From Pseudomonadota bacterium (lineage in GTDB: Bacteria > Pseudomonadota > Alphaproteobacteria > Rhizobiales > Pleomorphomonadaceae), in assembly GCA_018262575.1 (NCBI GenBank), contig JAGSYU010000010.1:1-42564 (forward strand): a stretch of 42,564 bases of DNA, given 5' to 3'. Position numbers and translations under genes: made by a program. Below the pieces are notes generated by a model. That model worked only from the letters and a program-made list of their open reading frames with translations. It was not told where the DNA came from and made no database searches. Of the stretch, positions 26,375-36,597 are shown piece after piece. The first letter of the stretch is position 1, and the number at the start of each line of letters is the position of its first letter.

Positions 26375-27505
26375 ATGACCAGCCGCCTCTTCCGTCCGCC
26401 AAGCTTTGTCCGTTCCACCGCGTTGGCCATCGTCGCGCTTGGCGCCGCCATTCTGATGGCCGGCCCCGCCTCGGCGGGCCTGTTCGGTTCTGATCCGACG
26501 CCGCCGGCCAACATTCCCGGCCAGCAGGATCTCGCCCAGCAGGCGGTCCGCATGGACAACATGGAGCAGCAGATGCGCTCGCTGAGCGGCCGCATCGACG
26601 AACTGACGCATCAGATCGAGCAGCTGCAGACCATCCTGAAGCGCGCCCAGGAGGACAACGAGTTCCGCCTGAAGCAGTTGGAAGGCGGCAAAGGTCAGAA
26701 GCGATCCGACGCCGGCCCGCTCGCCGCGCCCTCCGCCGTCAACCCCGCGGCCACCGCCGAGGCGCCGATGGATTCGGTCGGCGACGGTGAGACGCTGCCG
26801 GCCGGCTTCGCCATTGACGCGCCCGGCGCGGTCGCGACGGCCGAGCCGCCCGCCGACGCGCTCGGCACACCGCCCGCCCCGCTCGGCACCCTTCCGGGCA
26901 CCATGGCTCCCGATGTCGCCCCGCCGTCGGCCAGCGCCGTCGGCGGGCCGCTTGATTTGTCGGCGATCGCTCGTGGCGAACTGGCCCCGACCGACACCAC
27001 CATCGCCACGTCCGGCGGCCTCGCGGCCGCCACCCGCCAGGATCTTGCCGCCGGCACTGCGCCGGTCGCCGGGACTGGCGCCGCGCCACAGCAGATGGCC
27101 TCGGTGGCGCCGGCCAACGTCGATCCCGGCGCCGACTACGATAGCGCCTATTCCGCCATCGTCAGCGGCAACTACACCGCGGCGGAAGCCGGCTTCAAGA
27201 AATTCCTCACCGACTTCCCCGGCGACCCGCGCGCCGCCGACGCCCAATACTGGCTCGGCGAGAGCTACTACTCGCGCGGCCAGTTTCGCGACGCCGCCAC
27301 CTCCTACCTCGCCACCTACAAGTCCCACCCGACCAGTCCGAAGGCGCCCGACAGCCTGTTCAAGCTCGGTCTGTCGCTCGAGGGCCTCGGCGAGACCAGC
27401 GCCGCCTGCGCCACCTACGGCGAGCTGTCCAAGAAATTCCCCAAGGCCCAGTCCGGCCTCGTCACGCGCGTCGCCACGCAGAAGCAGAAGCTCGGCTGCA
27501 GCTGA
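26375..27505 (+). CDS. cpoB: Cell division coordinator CpoB (YbgF)
   Basis: Protein of 376 residues with a signal peptide (about residues 1-34, ending GPASA). A coiled-coil segment follows (about 50-100, MDNMEQQMRSLSGRIDELTHQIEQLQTILKRAQ), which trimerises in known YbgF, then a Pro/Ala-rich linker of about 150 residues and a C-terminal set of TPRs (about 250-370: YDSAYSAIVSGNYTAAEAGFKKFLTDFPGDPRAADAQYWLGESYYSRGQF...). It is periplasmic and couples Tol energy to peptidoglycan synthesis in enteric bacteria. The linker is longer than in E. coli. The ATG at 26375 has GAG close upstream; the frame to 26318 has no family similarity. Confidence 0.93.
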   Translation: MTSRLFRPPSFVRSTALAIVALGAAILMAGPASAGLFGSDPTPPANIPGQQDLAQQAVRMDNMEQQMRSLSGRIDELTHQIEQLQTILKRAQEDNEFRLKQLEGGKGQKRSDAGPLAAPSAVNPAATAEAPMDSVGDGETLPAGFAIDAPGAVATAEPPADALGTPPAPLGTLPGTMAPDVAPPSASAVGGPLDLSAIARGELAPTDTTIATSGGLAAATRQDLAAGTAPVAGTGAAPQQMASVAPANVDPGADYDSAYSAIVSGNYTAAEAGFKKFLTDFPGDPRAADAQYWLGESYYSRGQFRDAATSYLATYKSHPTSPKAPDSLFKLGLSLEGLGETSAACATYGELSKKFPKAQSGLVTRVATQKQKLGCS

Positions 27506-27506
27506 C

Positions 27507-28814
27507 ATGGACGGCAACCGCGCCGCGCCCGACCTTCTGCCGGCGAAGCTGCGAGCCCGTCTGTTCGCTCCGCTCGCCGGCCTGACCCGCGTCGGCGTTG
27601 CCGTCTCCGGCGGTCCGGATTCGACGGCCCTGTTGATCCTTGTCGATCTCTGGACGCACGAGAGCCCGGCCGCGCCCACCCTGCATGTACTCACCGTCGA
27701 CCACGGCCTCCGGCCGGAAGCGGCCCGCGAGGCCGACGCCGTCGTCGATCTCGCCGCCCGTCTCGGGCATCCGGCTGACAAGCTTCTCTGGCGCCATGAC
27801 GGCCCACCACCGGCCAGCGGCATCCAGGCCGAGGCGCGCACCGCCCGCTACCGCCTCATCGTCGAGGCCGCCCATCGGCACCGGCTCGATGCCGTCCTTC
27901 TCGCCCACACCCGCGACGATCAGGCCGAAACGCTGCTGATGCATCTGGCGCGCGGCTCCGGCGTCGCCGGCCTTGCCGGCATGCCGACCGGGCGGACGAT
28001 CGGTGGCATTCTGTTCCTGCGTCCGCTGCTTGACGTCGCCAAGGCCGACCTCGTCGCCTGTCTGGATGCGGCGGGCATCGCCTACGTCACCGATCCCTCC
28101 AACGCCTCGGACCGCTATACCCGCGTCCGTATCCGCAAGGCGCTGCCGGCCCTCGCCGACCTCGGCCTCACCGCCGAGCGCCTGGCCGGCACCGCCCGCC
28201 GCATGGCCCGCGCCGAGGCGGCGCTGCGATCGATGACCGACGACCTGCTCGGCCGAGCCGCCACCGACCATGGCGGTGTCTGGTCGGTGGACAGGGCTGC
28301 CTTCGCCGACGCCCCCGACGAGATCGGCCTCCGCCTCCTGGTGCGGCTGATCCGCGCCATCCGCCCCACCGAGCACCCGCCGCGCGCCGAAGCGCCGGAG
28401 ACATGGCACGCCGCCCTCCGCGCCGGCACCGCGCCGCGCCGCGCCACCATGGCCGGCGTCGTGCTGCACCTCCGCCGCGACCGCCTGTGGCTCTATGCCG
28501 AGGCCGGGCGTGCCGGTTTTCCCGAATGCGTCGTCGATGCCGACGGCGATCACGTGTGGGACGGTCGGTTCAACGTGTCGATCGCCGGCACCGGCGGCCG
28601 CCGCCTGATCATCGGCCCGAGCGGTCGAGGTGCACGCACCGACGACGTGCCCGCCGCCGCCGCCGCCAGCTTTCCCGCCGTCAACGCCGCCGACGGCGGC
28701 GAACCACCGGCCGAACTGACGGTGGTGATCCGTCCGATAGGGCCGGAATTGGTCTCCGCAAGCGAGGATTGCCGGCCTGTGGCTTGGCAAGGCCCCACCG
28801 ACAACCTATCTTAA
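27507..28814 (+). CDS. tilS: tRNA(Ile)-lysidine synthase TilS
   Basis: Protein of 435 residues that modifies cytidine 34 of tRNA-Ile2 to lysidine, using ATP and lysine, so that the anticodon reads AUA. The N-type ATP pyrophosphatase loop SGGPDS lies at residues 34-39, followed by LTVDHGLRPEAAREAD, EARTARYRL and LAHTRDDQAETLLMHLARGSG, all typical of TilS. The C-terminal region is weakly conserved. The ATG starts one base after the cpoB stop, so translation is coupled. The same frame stays open upstream inside cpoB, but that part is a shadow. The last 30 bases overlap a predicted heat-shock promoter for ftsH. Confidence 0.93.
   Translation: MDGNRAAPDLLPAKLRARLFAPLAGLTRVGVAVSGGPDSTALLILVDLWTHESPAAPTLHVLTVDHGLRPEAAREADAVVDLAARLGHPADKLLWRHDGPPPASGIQAEARTARYRLIVEAAHRHRLDAVLLAHTRDDQAETLLMHLARGSGVAGLAGMPTGRTIGGILFLRPLLDVAKADLVACLDAAGIAYVTDPSNASDRYTRVRIRKALPALADLGLTAERLAGTARRMARAEAALRSMTDDLLGRAATDHGGVWSVDRAAFADAPDEIGLRLLVRLIRAIRPTEHPPRAEAPETWHAALRAGTAPRRATMAGVVLHLRRDRLWLYAEAGRAGFPECVVDADGDHVWDGRFNVSIAGTGGRRLIIGPSGRGARTDDVPAAAAASFPAVNAADGGEPPAELTVVIRPIGPELVSASEDCRPVAWQGPTDNLS
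28783..28811 (+). promoter_or_regulatory. Predicted RpoH (sigma-32) promoter of ftsH
   Basis: CTTGGCA (28783-28789) and CCTATCT (28805-28811) are 15 bases apart. The -10 fits the alphaproteobacterial RpoH form CYTATNT exactly, and the -35 begins with the key CTTG. The start of transcription would fall near 28818, about 80 bases before the ftsH ATG. ftsH is a known heat-shock gene in many bacteria. The element lies inside the tilS 3' end. Confidence 0.5.
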
Positions 28815-28898
28815 CCCGACATGAGCTAGGGTGACGAGGGCCGAACCTTCTCTCTCCCGGCCCCTCCCGCATCGCGCGATGCGCATCGAAGGTCGACG

Positions 28899-30821
<1,923 letters not shown>

Positions 30822-30848
30822 CCGGTTCGGTCCGTCTGCGGAATTGAG

Positions 30849-30888
30849 CAAGGCGCCGGGATTGATCCCCCGGCGCCTTGTTGTTTTG
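30849..30888 (+). terminator. Terminator of ftsH
   Basis: CAAGGCGCCGGG (30849-30860) pairs perfectly with CCCGGCGCCTTG (30869-30880), followed by TTGTTTTG. A strong 12-bp stem 27 bases after the ftsH stop. Confidence 0.88.
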
Positions 30889-30903
30889 TCTGACCGGAAC
30901 GCA

Positions 30904-30932
30904 AAACGGCCGCCGTAAATCGGCGGCCGTTT
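30904..30932 (-). terminator. Terminator of the TPR lipoprotein gene
   Basis: AAACGGCCGCCG and CGGCGGCCGTTT form a perfect 12-bp stem around TAAAT. Reading the minus strand it lies 30 bases after the stop of the gene at 30962-31807 and ends in GTTTTG. It forms a back-to-back pair with the ftsH terminator. Confidence 0.78.
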
Positions 30933-30961
30933 GCAATGATCTCTGACCTGAAAGCCGGGCG

Positions 30962-31807
30962 TCAGCCCTGCGCAGCCTGCGCCGTCTGGAAGGCCTGGCG
31001 AGCAGGACCATAGCCCGGCTTCAGCACCAGCGCCCGGTTGATCGAATCGCGGCCGCGCTGCGCGTCGCCGGTGCGAATCTGGGCGACGCCGAGGTTGGTC
31101 CAGAATTCGGCCGACTGCTTGTTGCGGTTGACCGCCGCCGCGAAGTCCTGCAGCGCGTCCTTGTCCTTGCCCACCTCAAGGCGGCTGAGACCGCGCGCGT
31201 TGTAGGGCTCGGAGGCGTTGGCATCGAGGGCGATCGCCGCGTCGAGGTCGGCGATGGCGCGGGTGTGGTTGCCCCGTGCCTGATAGATCAGCGCCCTGTT
31301 GTAATAGCCCTTGGCGTCCGACGTGTTGAGCGTCACCGCCTGGTCGAAGTCGGCCATGGCAAAGTCCAGCTGGCCAGCCTGGCGGTAGAGGGTGCCGCGG
31401 CCGAGATAGGCCGGCTGGTAGCTGGCGTTGAGCGTGATCGCCTGATTGTAGTCGGCCAGCGCCGCCTGCGGCTGGTTGAGCTGGCGATAGATCAGAGCGC
31501 GGTTGTTGTAGGCCTGATAAAAGCTGGGATTGAGCTGGATCGCCGTGGTGAAATCGGCGAGCGCCGCCTGGAACTGACCGGCCTGGCCGTAGGCCGAACC
31601 ACGCACGTTGTAGTTCACGGGGTTCTGGGGATCGCGCTGGATCGCCGCGGTCAGCGAACCGAGATTGGCCGTGGAACCGGCGTTGGCGTCGACCACCCAG
31701 GTCGGCTCGCGCGTCGGCTCAGACGTCGTGCAGGCGGAAGCCAGAAGGCCGAGGGCGAGAGCGCCCGTAAGACCGCGAAGAGCCGAAGACGTCGCAATGA
31801 ACCGCAT
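30962..31807 (-). CDS. TPR-repeat lipoprotein (NlpI-like)
   Basis: Protein of 281 residues with a lipoprotein signal (LALGLLASACTT, lipobox LASAC at about residue 26). The mature part is six or seven tetratricopeptide repeats of 34 residues, with the recurring pattern AYxNRALIYRQLNQPQAALADYNQAITLNP. It probably sits on a membrane facing the periplasm and binds other proteins. NlpI, which guides murein hydrolases and proteases in enteric bacteria, is the nearest family I know, but equivalence is inference. The frame opens at 31987, but the ATG at 31807 has AAAGGA at proper spacing and starts the signal peptide. Confidence 0.85.
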   Translation of the reverse strand: MRFIATSSALRGLTGALALGLLASACTTSEPTREPTWVVDANAGSTANLGSLTAAIQRDPQNPVNYNVRGSAYGQAGQFQAALADFTTAIQLNPSFYQAYNNRALIYRQLNQPQAALADYNQAITLNASYQPAYLGRGTLYRQAGQLDFAMADFDQAVTLNTSDAKGYYNRALIYQARGNHTRAIADLDAAIALDANASEPYNARGLSRLEVGKDKDALQDFAAAVNRNKQSAEFWTNLGVAQIRTGDAQRGRDSINRALVLKPGYGPARQAFQTAQAAQG

Positions 31808-31941
31808 CAATCCATCCTTTTCAGGCATTACCGGACAAGCCGGACCGGCGGGCACCCTTGCTCGGCGCTGTCGTCCGAATAGCAAACTATCTGGCCGCGG
31901 CCTCGTTCCTCGAAAATCCGAAACACCAGACGCCAGACATA

Positions 31942-31972
31942 ACAAAAGAGACGGTCGACTCGCGTGACCGTC
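31942..31972 (-). terminator. Terminator of rpsU
   Basis: On the minus strand GACGGTC and GACCGTC pair around a nine-base loop (31972-31950) and are followed by TCTTTTGTT. It lies about 42 bases after the rpsU stop. Confidence 0.72.
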
Positions 31973-32014
31973 CCTCGACTTCGACAAACGCCATCGGGCG
32001 ACGGAGCCCGTAAA

Positions 32015-32242
32015 TTAGTGAGTGCGGCCCTTGACCGAAATCAGGCCTTCACGCTGGGCCTTCTTGCGCGCCAGCTTGCGCGACCGGCGCACGGCCTCGG
32101 CCTTCTCGCGAGCCCTCTTCTCCGACGGCTTTTCGTAATGGCCGCGCAGCTTCATCTCGCGGAAAATGCCTTCGCGCTGCATCTTCTTCTTCAGCGCCTT
32201 GAGAGCCTGGTCGACGTTGTTGTCGCGAACGAGTACCTGCAC
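32015..32242 (-). CDS. rpsU: 30S ribosomal protein S21
   Basis: Protein of 75 residues, very basic, starting [50 protein letters not shown], the S21 signature. It joins the small ribosomal subunit and helps start translation. The start codon is GTG, giving the expected first residues; the upstream GGGAAGAACAGGC offers only a moderate Shine-Dalgarno match. It is a single-gene unit with its own terminator. Confidence 0.96.
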   Translation of the reverse strand: MQVLVRDNNVDQALKALKKKMQREGIFREMKLRGHYEKPSEKRAREKAEAVRRSRKLARKKAQREGLISVKGRTH

Positions 32243-32637
32243 GCCTGTTCTTCCCGTGGTCGGTCACCGTGAAACCCATGTAGCCGGGGCGGACCCACCC
32301 GCGGCGCGCGTCTCAGGCGACATGATGATACTAATCTCGCGGAAACGACGAATTTCCGCCGCAGCACCAGGGCGCCGCAAGAGTGGTGGTTCTCTAGCAA
32401 ATCGCTTGGGGCCTGTCCACTATAGATCGGCCGGATAAATCGGAAAATGCGTCGCCGGTCCGACCGGCTGTTGCCAGTGCAACCCTGAAGCCACAGATGC
32501 CCCCCGAATGGGATCGGTAGGTCATGGTTAACGCTTTTTCTTCAAGATGCTCGGCATGGGATTTGCAAAAGTGAAATCGGGTCGGCGGGGCCGACCCGCC
32601 GCCTGTAGACTGCGTCCGTGTCGGGATCGCCCATACA
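32243..32637. other. Gap between divergent rpsU and amidotransferase genes
   Basis: 395 bases with no supportable gene. It must hold the rpsU promoter (minus strand) and that of the amidotransferase (plus strand), but no strong hexamer pair is obvious. A GTTAAC palindrome lies near 32525 and a hairpin at 32579-32597. Confidence 0.5.
32579..32597. repeat. Hairpin in the amidotransferase leader
   Basis: GGGTCGGC and GCCGACCC form a perfect 8-bp stem around GGG, 40 bases before the start of the amidotransferase gene. No U-run follows, so it is a possible leader structure rather than a terminator. Confidence 0.45.
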
Positions 32638-33441
32638 ATGTGCCGTTGGCTTGCCTATTCCGGTCGTCCTATCTTCTTGGAGACGCTGGTTTCCAAACCC
32701 TGCCACTCGCTAATTCACCAGAGCCAGTCGGCCACCGAATGTCTCGCAGCGACCAACGGCGACGGCTTTGGCCTCGGCTGGTACGGCGCCTGGGACGAGC
32801 CCGGCCTGTTCCGCGATGCCATGCCCGCCTGGAATGACGACAATCTGAAGAGCCTCACGCATCAGATTTCATCATCGCTGTTCTTCGCCCACGTCCGCGC
32901 ATCCACGGGCACGCCGACCACCCGCGTCAACTGCCATCCCTTTGCCAGCGGCCGCTGGATGTTCATGCACAATGGCCAGGTGGGCGGCTGGGATCGCATC
33001 CGCCGCCGCCTTGAGGCACGCCTCTCCGACGTCCGGTATCACGAACGCTGCGGCGCCACCGATTCCGAGGTGCTGTTCCTGCTACTCGACGCCGACGACC
33101 TTGCCGCCGACCCGATCGCCGCCATGCGGGCGATGCTGGCCGAGACGCGCCGGGCGATGATCGACGCCGGCGTCGATGAGCCGCTGCGTCTCACCGCCGC
33201 GCTGTCCGACGGCAAGCATCTGCACGCCTTCCGTTATTCCTCCGACGACCGGCCGCCCAGCCTCTACTGGCGGCAGGGCGACGACGGCATCACCGTGGTG
33301 TCCGAGCCGATCGACGCCGCCCACGACCAGTGGACGGCCGTCGCGCCCAACACCGTGCTGACGGTGGAGCCGGGCGGTCGCGTCCGTCTCGACAGGTTCG
33401 AGGTCGACCTCGATCGCCGGGTCGTGACCCGCGTCGCCTGA
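32638..33441 (+). CDS. Class II glutamine amidotransferase (YafJ/EgtC-like)
   Basis: Protein of 267 residues with an N-terminal nucleophile hydrolase fold. The protein starts MCRWLAYSG, so the catalytic cysteine is residue 2, exposed after removal of Met1. Conserved blocks are NGDGFGLGWYG, FFAHVRASTGTPTTRVNCHPF and FMHNGQVGGW, all typical of GATase_4. The group includes E. coli YafJ and EgtC of ergothioneine synthesis. No ergothioneine genes (egtB, egtD) are nearby, so a specific role is not supported. It is convergent with purK, 23 bases apart. Confidence 0.88.
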   Translation: MCRWLAYSGRPIFLETLVSKPCHSLIHQSQSATECLAATNGDGFGLGWYGAWDEPGLFRDAMPAWNDDNLKSLTHQISSSLFFAHVRASTGTPTTRVNCHPFASGRWMFMHNGQVGGWDRIRRRLEARLSDVRYHERCGATDSEVLFLLLDADDLAADPIAAMRAMLAETRRAMIDAGVDEPLRLTAALSDGKHLHAFRYSSDDRPPSLYWRQGDDGITVVSEPIDAAHDQWTAVAPNTVLTVEPGGRVRLDRFEVDLDRRVVTRVA

Positions 33442-33464
33442 TGTCTTGCTGAGATGGCGCCTTC

Positions 33465-34538
33465 TCAGATCCGGTTGACGTGGCCCATCTTGCGGCCAGG
33501 GCGGCTTTCGGCCTTGCCGTAGAGGTGGAGCCGCGCCCTGGGGTCGGCGGTAATTCTCGCCCAGGCGTCGGCTTCCGCACCGATCAGGTTCTCCATCACC
33601 GTCGGCGCCAGCATCTCGACCGAGCCGATCGGCCAGCCGGCGATTGCCCGCAGGTGATTTTCGAACTGCGAGGTGACGGCGCCGTCCTCCGTCCAGTGGC
33701 CGGAATTGTGGACGCGCGGGGCGATCTCGTTGACGATCAGCCGCTCGCCGCCGCCGTCCCGCACCACGAACAGCTCGACGCCAAGCACGCCGACATAATC
33801 GAGCGCGTCGGCGATGCGACGGCCGAGCGCCGCCGCCGCGGCGGCCGTGTCGGTGCCGATGCGCGCCGGCACCCGCGTTTCCTTGAGGATATGGTTGGCG
33901 TGCGAATTCTCGCCGATGTCGTAGACGGCAGCGGCACCGTCCGCCCCGCGCACCACGATGGCCGACACCTCCACCGCGAAGGGAACGAGCGCCTCGAGGA
34001 TGAGGTCGGCGCCAAGTTCGGCCACCGCCGCAACAAGCGCCGCCCGGCTGTCCACCTTGCGCTGGCCCTTGCCGTCGTAGCCGAAGCGGCGGGTCTTGAC
34101 GATGGCCGGCAGGCCGGTGACGGCGATCGCCGCGTCGATGTCGGCGGCCCCGTCGATAGGGGCGAAGGCAGCCACCTCGGCGCCCGCCGTCCGGAGGAAG
34201 GTCTTCTCGACGAGCCGATCCTGCGACGTGGCCAGCGCCAGCGCGCCGGGCCGCAGCAATGTCCGCTCGGCGATCACCTCGGCGGCGCGGGCCGGCACAT
34301 TTTCGAACTCGTAGGTGACGACGTCGCAGCGGCCGGCAAAGGCAGCGAGCGCCGCCTCGTCGTCATAGGCGGCAATCGTATGCGCCTTCGCAACCTCGAA
34401 GGCCGGGCTTTCGGGATCGGGACAATAAACGTGCACGGTGAGGCCGAGACGGGCGGCGGAAAGCGCCATCATGCGGCCGAGCTGGCCGCCACCGAGCATG
34501 CCGATCACCGAGCCGGGCGGAAGCATCTCAGGCGCCAT
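33465..34538 (-). CDS. purK: N5-carboxyaminoimidazole ribonucleotide synthase PurK
   Basis: Protein of 357 residues, an ATP-grasp enzyme converting AIR, bicarbonate and ATP to N5-CAIR in purine synthesis. It starts with [29 protein letters not shown], the PurK dinucleotide-like loop, and shows [43 protein letters not shown] and the C-terminal MENLIG block. The ATG at 34538 has GAGGAG upstream and overlaps the end of purE by 11 bases, so the pair is translationally coupled. Longer frames to 34754 run inside purE and are ignored. Confidence 0.96.
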   Translation of the reverse strand: MAPEMLPPGSVIGMLGGGQLGRMMALSAARLGLTVHVYCPDPESPAFEVAKAHTIAAYDDEAALAAFAGRCDVVTYEFENVPARAAEVIAERTLLRPGALALATSQDRLVEKTFLRTAGAEVAAFAPIDGAADIDAAIAVTGLPAIVKTRRFGYDGKGQRKVDSRAALVAAVAELGADLILEALVPFAVEVSAIVVRGADGAAAVYDIGENSHANHILKETRVPARIGTDTAAAAAALGRRIADALDYVGVLGVELFVVRDGGGERLIVNEIAPRVHNSGHWTEDGAVTSQFENHLRAIAGWPIGSVEMLAPTVMENLIGAEADAWARITADPRARLHLYGKAESRPGRKMGHVNRI

Positions 34539-35022
34539 CGACGGGCTCCTCGGCGACGGCCGCCGTCTGGCGGGCGCGGAATTCATCGAGCCGATCGGCC
34601 AGCGCCGCGTCCGACAGCGCCAGTATGGCGGCGGCGAGCAGCGCGGCGTTGATGGCACCCGCCTTGCCGATGGCCAGCGTGCCCACCGGAACGCCGCCGG
34701 GCATCTGCACGATCGACAGAAGGCTGTCCTGCCCCTTGAGGGCGTGGCTTTCAACGGGAACGCCGAGCACCGGCAGCGGCGTCAGCGCCGCCACCATGCC
34801 GGGCAGGTGCGCCGCGCCGCCGGCCCCGGCGATGATCACCTTGAAGCCGTCCGTCCGCGCGCCTTGGGCGAAGGCAACCATGCGCTGAGGGGTGCGATGG
34901 GCGGAAACGATCAGGGCCCTGTGCGGCACGCCGAGTGTTTCCAGCGTGTCGGCGGCGTGCTTCATGGTCGCCCAGTCGGACTGGCTGCCCATGATGATGG
35001 CGACAGGCGGCTTAGCGGTCAT
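34528..35022 (-). CDS. purE: N5-carboxyaminoimidazole ribonucleotide mutase PurE
   Basis: Protein of 164 residues, class I PurE, which moves the carboxylate of N5-CAIR to C4 to give CAIR. Motifs include [49 protein letters not shown] and [25 protein letters not shown]. The ATG at 35022 starts the conserved part; the frame to 35088 is longer without support. It is followed directly by purK. Confidence 0.96.
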   Translation of the reverse strand: MTAKPPVAIIMGSQSDWATMKHAADTLETLGVPHRALIVSAHRTPQRMVAFAQGARTDGFKVIIAGAGGAAHLPGMVAALTPLPVLGVPVESHALKGQDSLLSIVQMPGGVPVGTLAIGKAGAINAALLAAAILALSDAALADRLDEFRARQTAAVAEEPVDGA

Positions 35023-35104
35023 CTCAGGAAATCCCCCGGCTCGCGACGTGGCGCCCAAGGCGGTAGGGGAAATGCCGGGCGATGGCAAGCCTCGGATATC
35101 GGTC

Positions 35105-35317
35105 TCACGCGATGATGTCGGGAACCGTCTGGTCCTCGATCTGCTTGATCTTGTCCTTCAGCACCAGTTTGCGTTTCTTGAGGCGCTGGATCTGGATGGT
35201 ATCGGTGGTGCCGAGTGCCACCATGGCGTCGATGGCCGCATCGAGATCCCGGTGCTCCTGGCGCAGCCGCGCCAGTTCGAGTTGCACCTGTTCATTGCCT
35301 TCTTCCTGCCCGGTCAT
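35105..35317 (-). CDS. DUF465 (YdcH-like) small coiled-coil protein
   Basis: Protein of 70 residues, nearly all helical: [25 protein letters not shown] followed by [21 protein letters not shown]. The LKKRKLxLKDKI segment is the signature of DUF465/YdcH proteins, small cytoplasmic proteins of unknown role common in alphaproteobacteria. The ATG at 35317 has AAGG upstream. It lies 82 bases before purE on the same strand, so the three may be co-transcribed. A second family member is at 37856-38038. Confidence 0.85.
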   Translation of the reverse strand: MTGQEEGNEQVQLELARLRQEHRDLDAAIDAMVALGTTDTIQIQRLKKRKLVLKDKIKQIEDQTVPDIIA

Positions 35318-35681
35318 CCAGCGCACCCTTCGCCTCATCCCCGCCGGCCGCGGGCCAGCTTTTGCCGCAGTCTAGCAGATCCCCATCGCCTTTTCATGGC
35401 CCTCGGCGGCAAAGCCCCCCGTCTTTCGCGGGCGGCGCCCCCTCGCGCTTTCTCCATCTTGCCGGCTAAGTCAAATGTGTCTAGACAACGTCGGTTTCTC
35501 GCGCCGGCCAGGGAGGGCAGCGGGCGAGCAATCCCCCTCGGAAGACCGTTCGCGGCCGACCGGCCAACCCGGCAGCCCTGTTCCATGCGAAACATCGCGG
35601 CGTTTGAGCTCCGAATCGATACAAACCGGCTATGGCCGCGCGGACCCGTCGCCTCCCGCGCCGGGACAGGGTGACGACGCG
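35318..35681. other. Gap with palindrome before the TauE/SafE gene
   Basis: 364 bases without a supportable gene between the divergent DUF465 and TauE/SafE genes. It holds the palindrome at 35478-35487. The frame of the permease gene stays open back to 35475 by chance of high GC content. Confidence 0.5.
35478..35487. promoter_or_regulatory. Palindrome TGTCTAGACA, possible operator
   Basis: A perfect 10-base palindrome in an AT-richer pocket, about 195 bases before the permease start and 160 bases upstream of the DUF465 start. Such short TGTC/GACA dyads resemble sites of GntR-type regulators, but no regulator gene is adjacent. Confidence 0.35.
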
Positions 35682-36479
35682 ATGATCGATGATCCCCTCT
35701 TCTATCTCGCCGCCATCCCGGCCGTGGTGCTCACCGGCCTGTCGAAGGGCGGGCTCGGAGCCGCCTTCGGCATGGCCGCCGTGCCGATCCTTGCCCTCGT
35801 CGTCTCGCCGGTTCGCGCCGCAGGCCTGATGCTGCCCATCCTTCTCATATCGGATGTGGTGGCCATGTGGTCCTACCGGCGGAATTTCAGCTCGGACCTC
35901 GTCTGGCACCTGATGCCGGCGGCGGTTGTCGGCACGTTGTTCGGCTGGGCGACGGCTCGCTATGTCTCCGACGATATGCTCCGCCTCGTCGTCGGCATCC
36001 TCGCCATCGCCTTTGTCGCCCGCATCTTTGTCCTGGACCGCGCCCACGCGCGCAAGATCGCCGCCGGCACGGCCGTCGGTGCGCCGCCACCGGCCCGCAA
36101 GTCGGCGCTCGGCGCCGCCATCTGGGGCACGCTGACCGGCTACACGTCCTTCGTCGCCCATTCCGGCGGCCCGCCCTTCCAGGCCTATGTCCAGCCGATG
36201 CGCCTCAGCCCGTCGCTGTTCGCCGGAACGGCCGCCATCTTCTTCGGCGCCCTCAACATGATGAAGGTGATCCCCTATGCCCAGCTAGGCCAGTTCACCG
36301 CCGAAAACCTGACGATGTCGGCCATCCTGGCGCCGGTGACCGTCGGCTCCACCTATCTCGGCGTGAAGCTGGTCAGGGTCATCGACGAGCGGCTGTTCTA
36401 CCGGATCCTGACGATCTCGGTGCTCTTCGTCGGCCTGAAGCTCATTTATGACGGCTCGATGCATCTGTTGGGCCTCTGA
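35682..36479 (+). CDS. TauE/SafE family sulfite/sulfonate exporter-like permease
   Basis: Protein of 265 residues with about seven or eight membrane helices. The N-terminus LAAIPAVVLTGLSKGGLGAAFGMAAVPILAL and the mid-protein GYTSFVAHSGGPPFQAYVQP are the two repeated signature blocks of TauE/SafE (DUF81) proteins. Family members move sulfite, sulfoacetate or other small organic anions across the inner membrane. Nothing nearby concerns sulfur metabolism, so the substrate is open. The ATG at 35682 has AGGGTGA upstream; the frame to 35475 is not conserved. OpgC follows after 118 bases on the same strand. Confidence 0.87.
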   Translation: MIDDPLFYLAAIPAVVLTGLSKGGLGAAFGMAAVPILALVVSPVRAAGLMLPILLISDVVAMWSYRRNFSSDLVWHLMPAAVVGTLFGWATARYVSDDMLRLVVGILAIAFVARIFVLDRAHARKIAAGTAVGAPPPARKSALGAAIWGTLTGYTSFVAHSGGPPFQAYVQPMRLSPSLFAGTAAIFFGALNMMKVIPYAQLGQFTAENLTMSAILAPVTVGSTYLGVKLVRVIDERLFYRILTISVLFVGLKLIYDGSMHLLGL

Positions 36480-36597
36480 CGCGTTAATGCGTCTGAGCCA
36501 CGGTTTTGCCGCGTCTTTGCCCCGGTCGGCGCCTAGCTTGTGCCGGGAACGGTTTTGCGAAAAGCCCGATGGAGCGGGCCTAGACGGGAGAACAACA

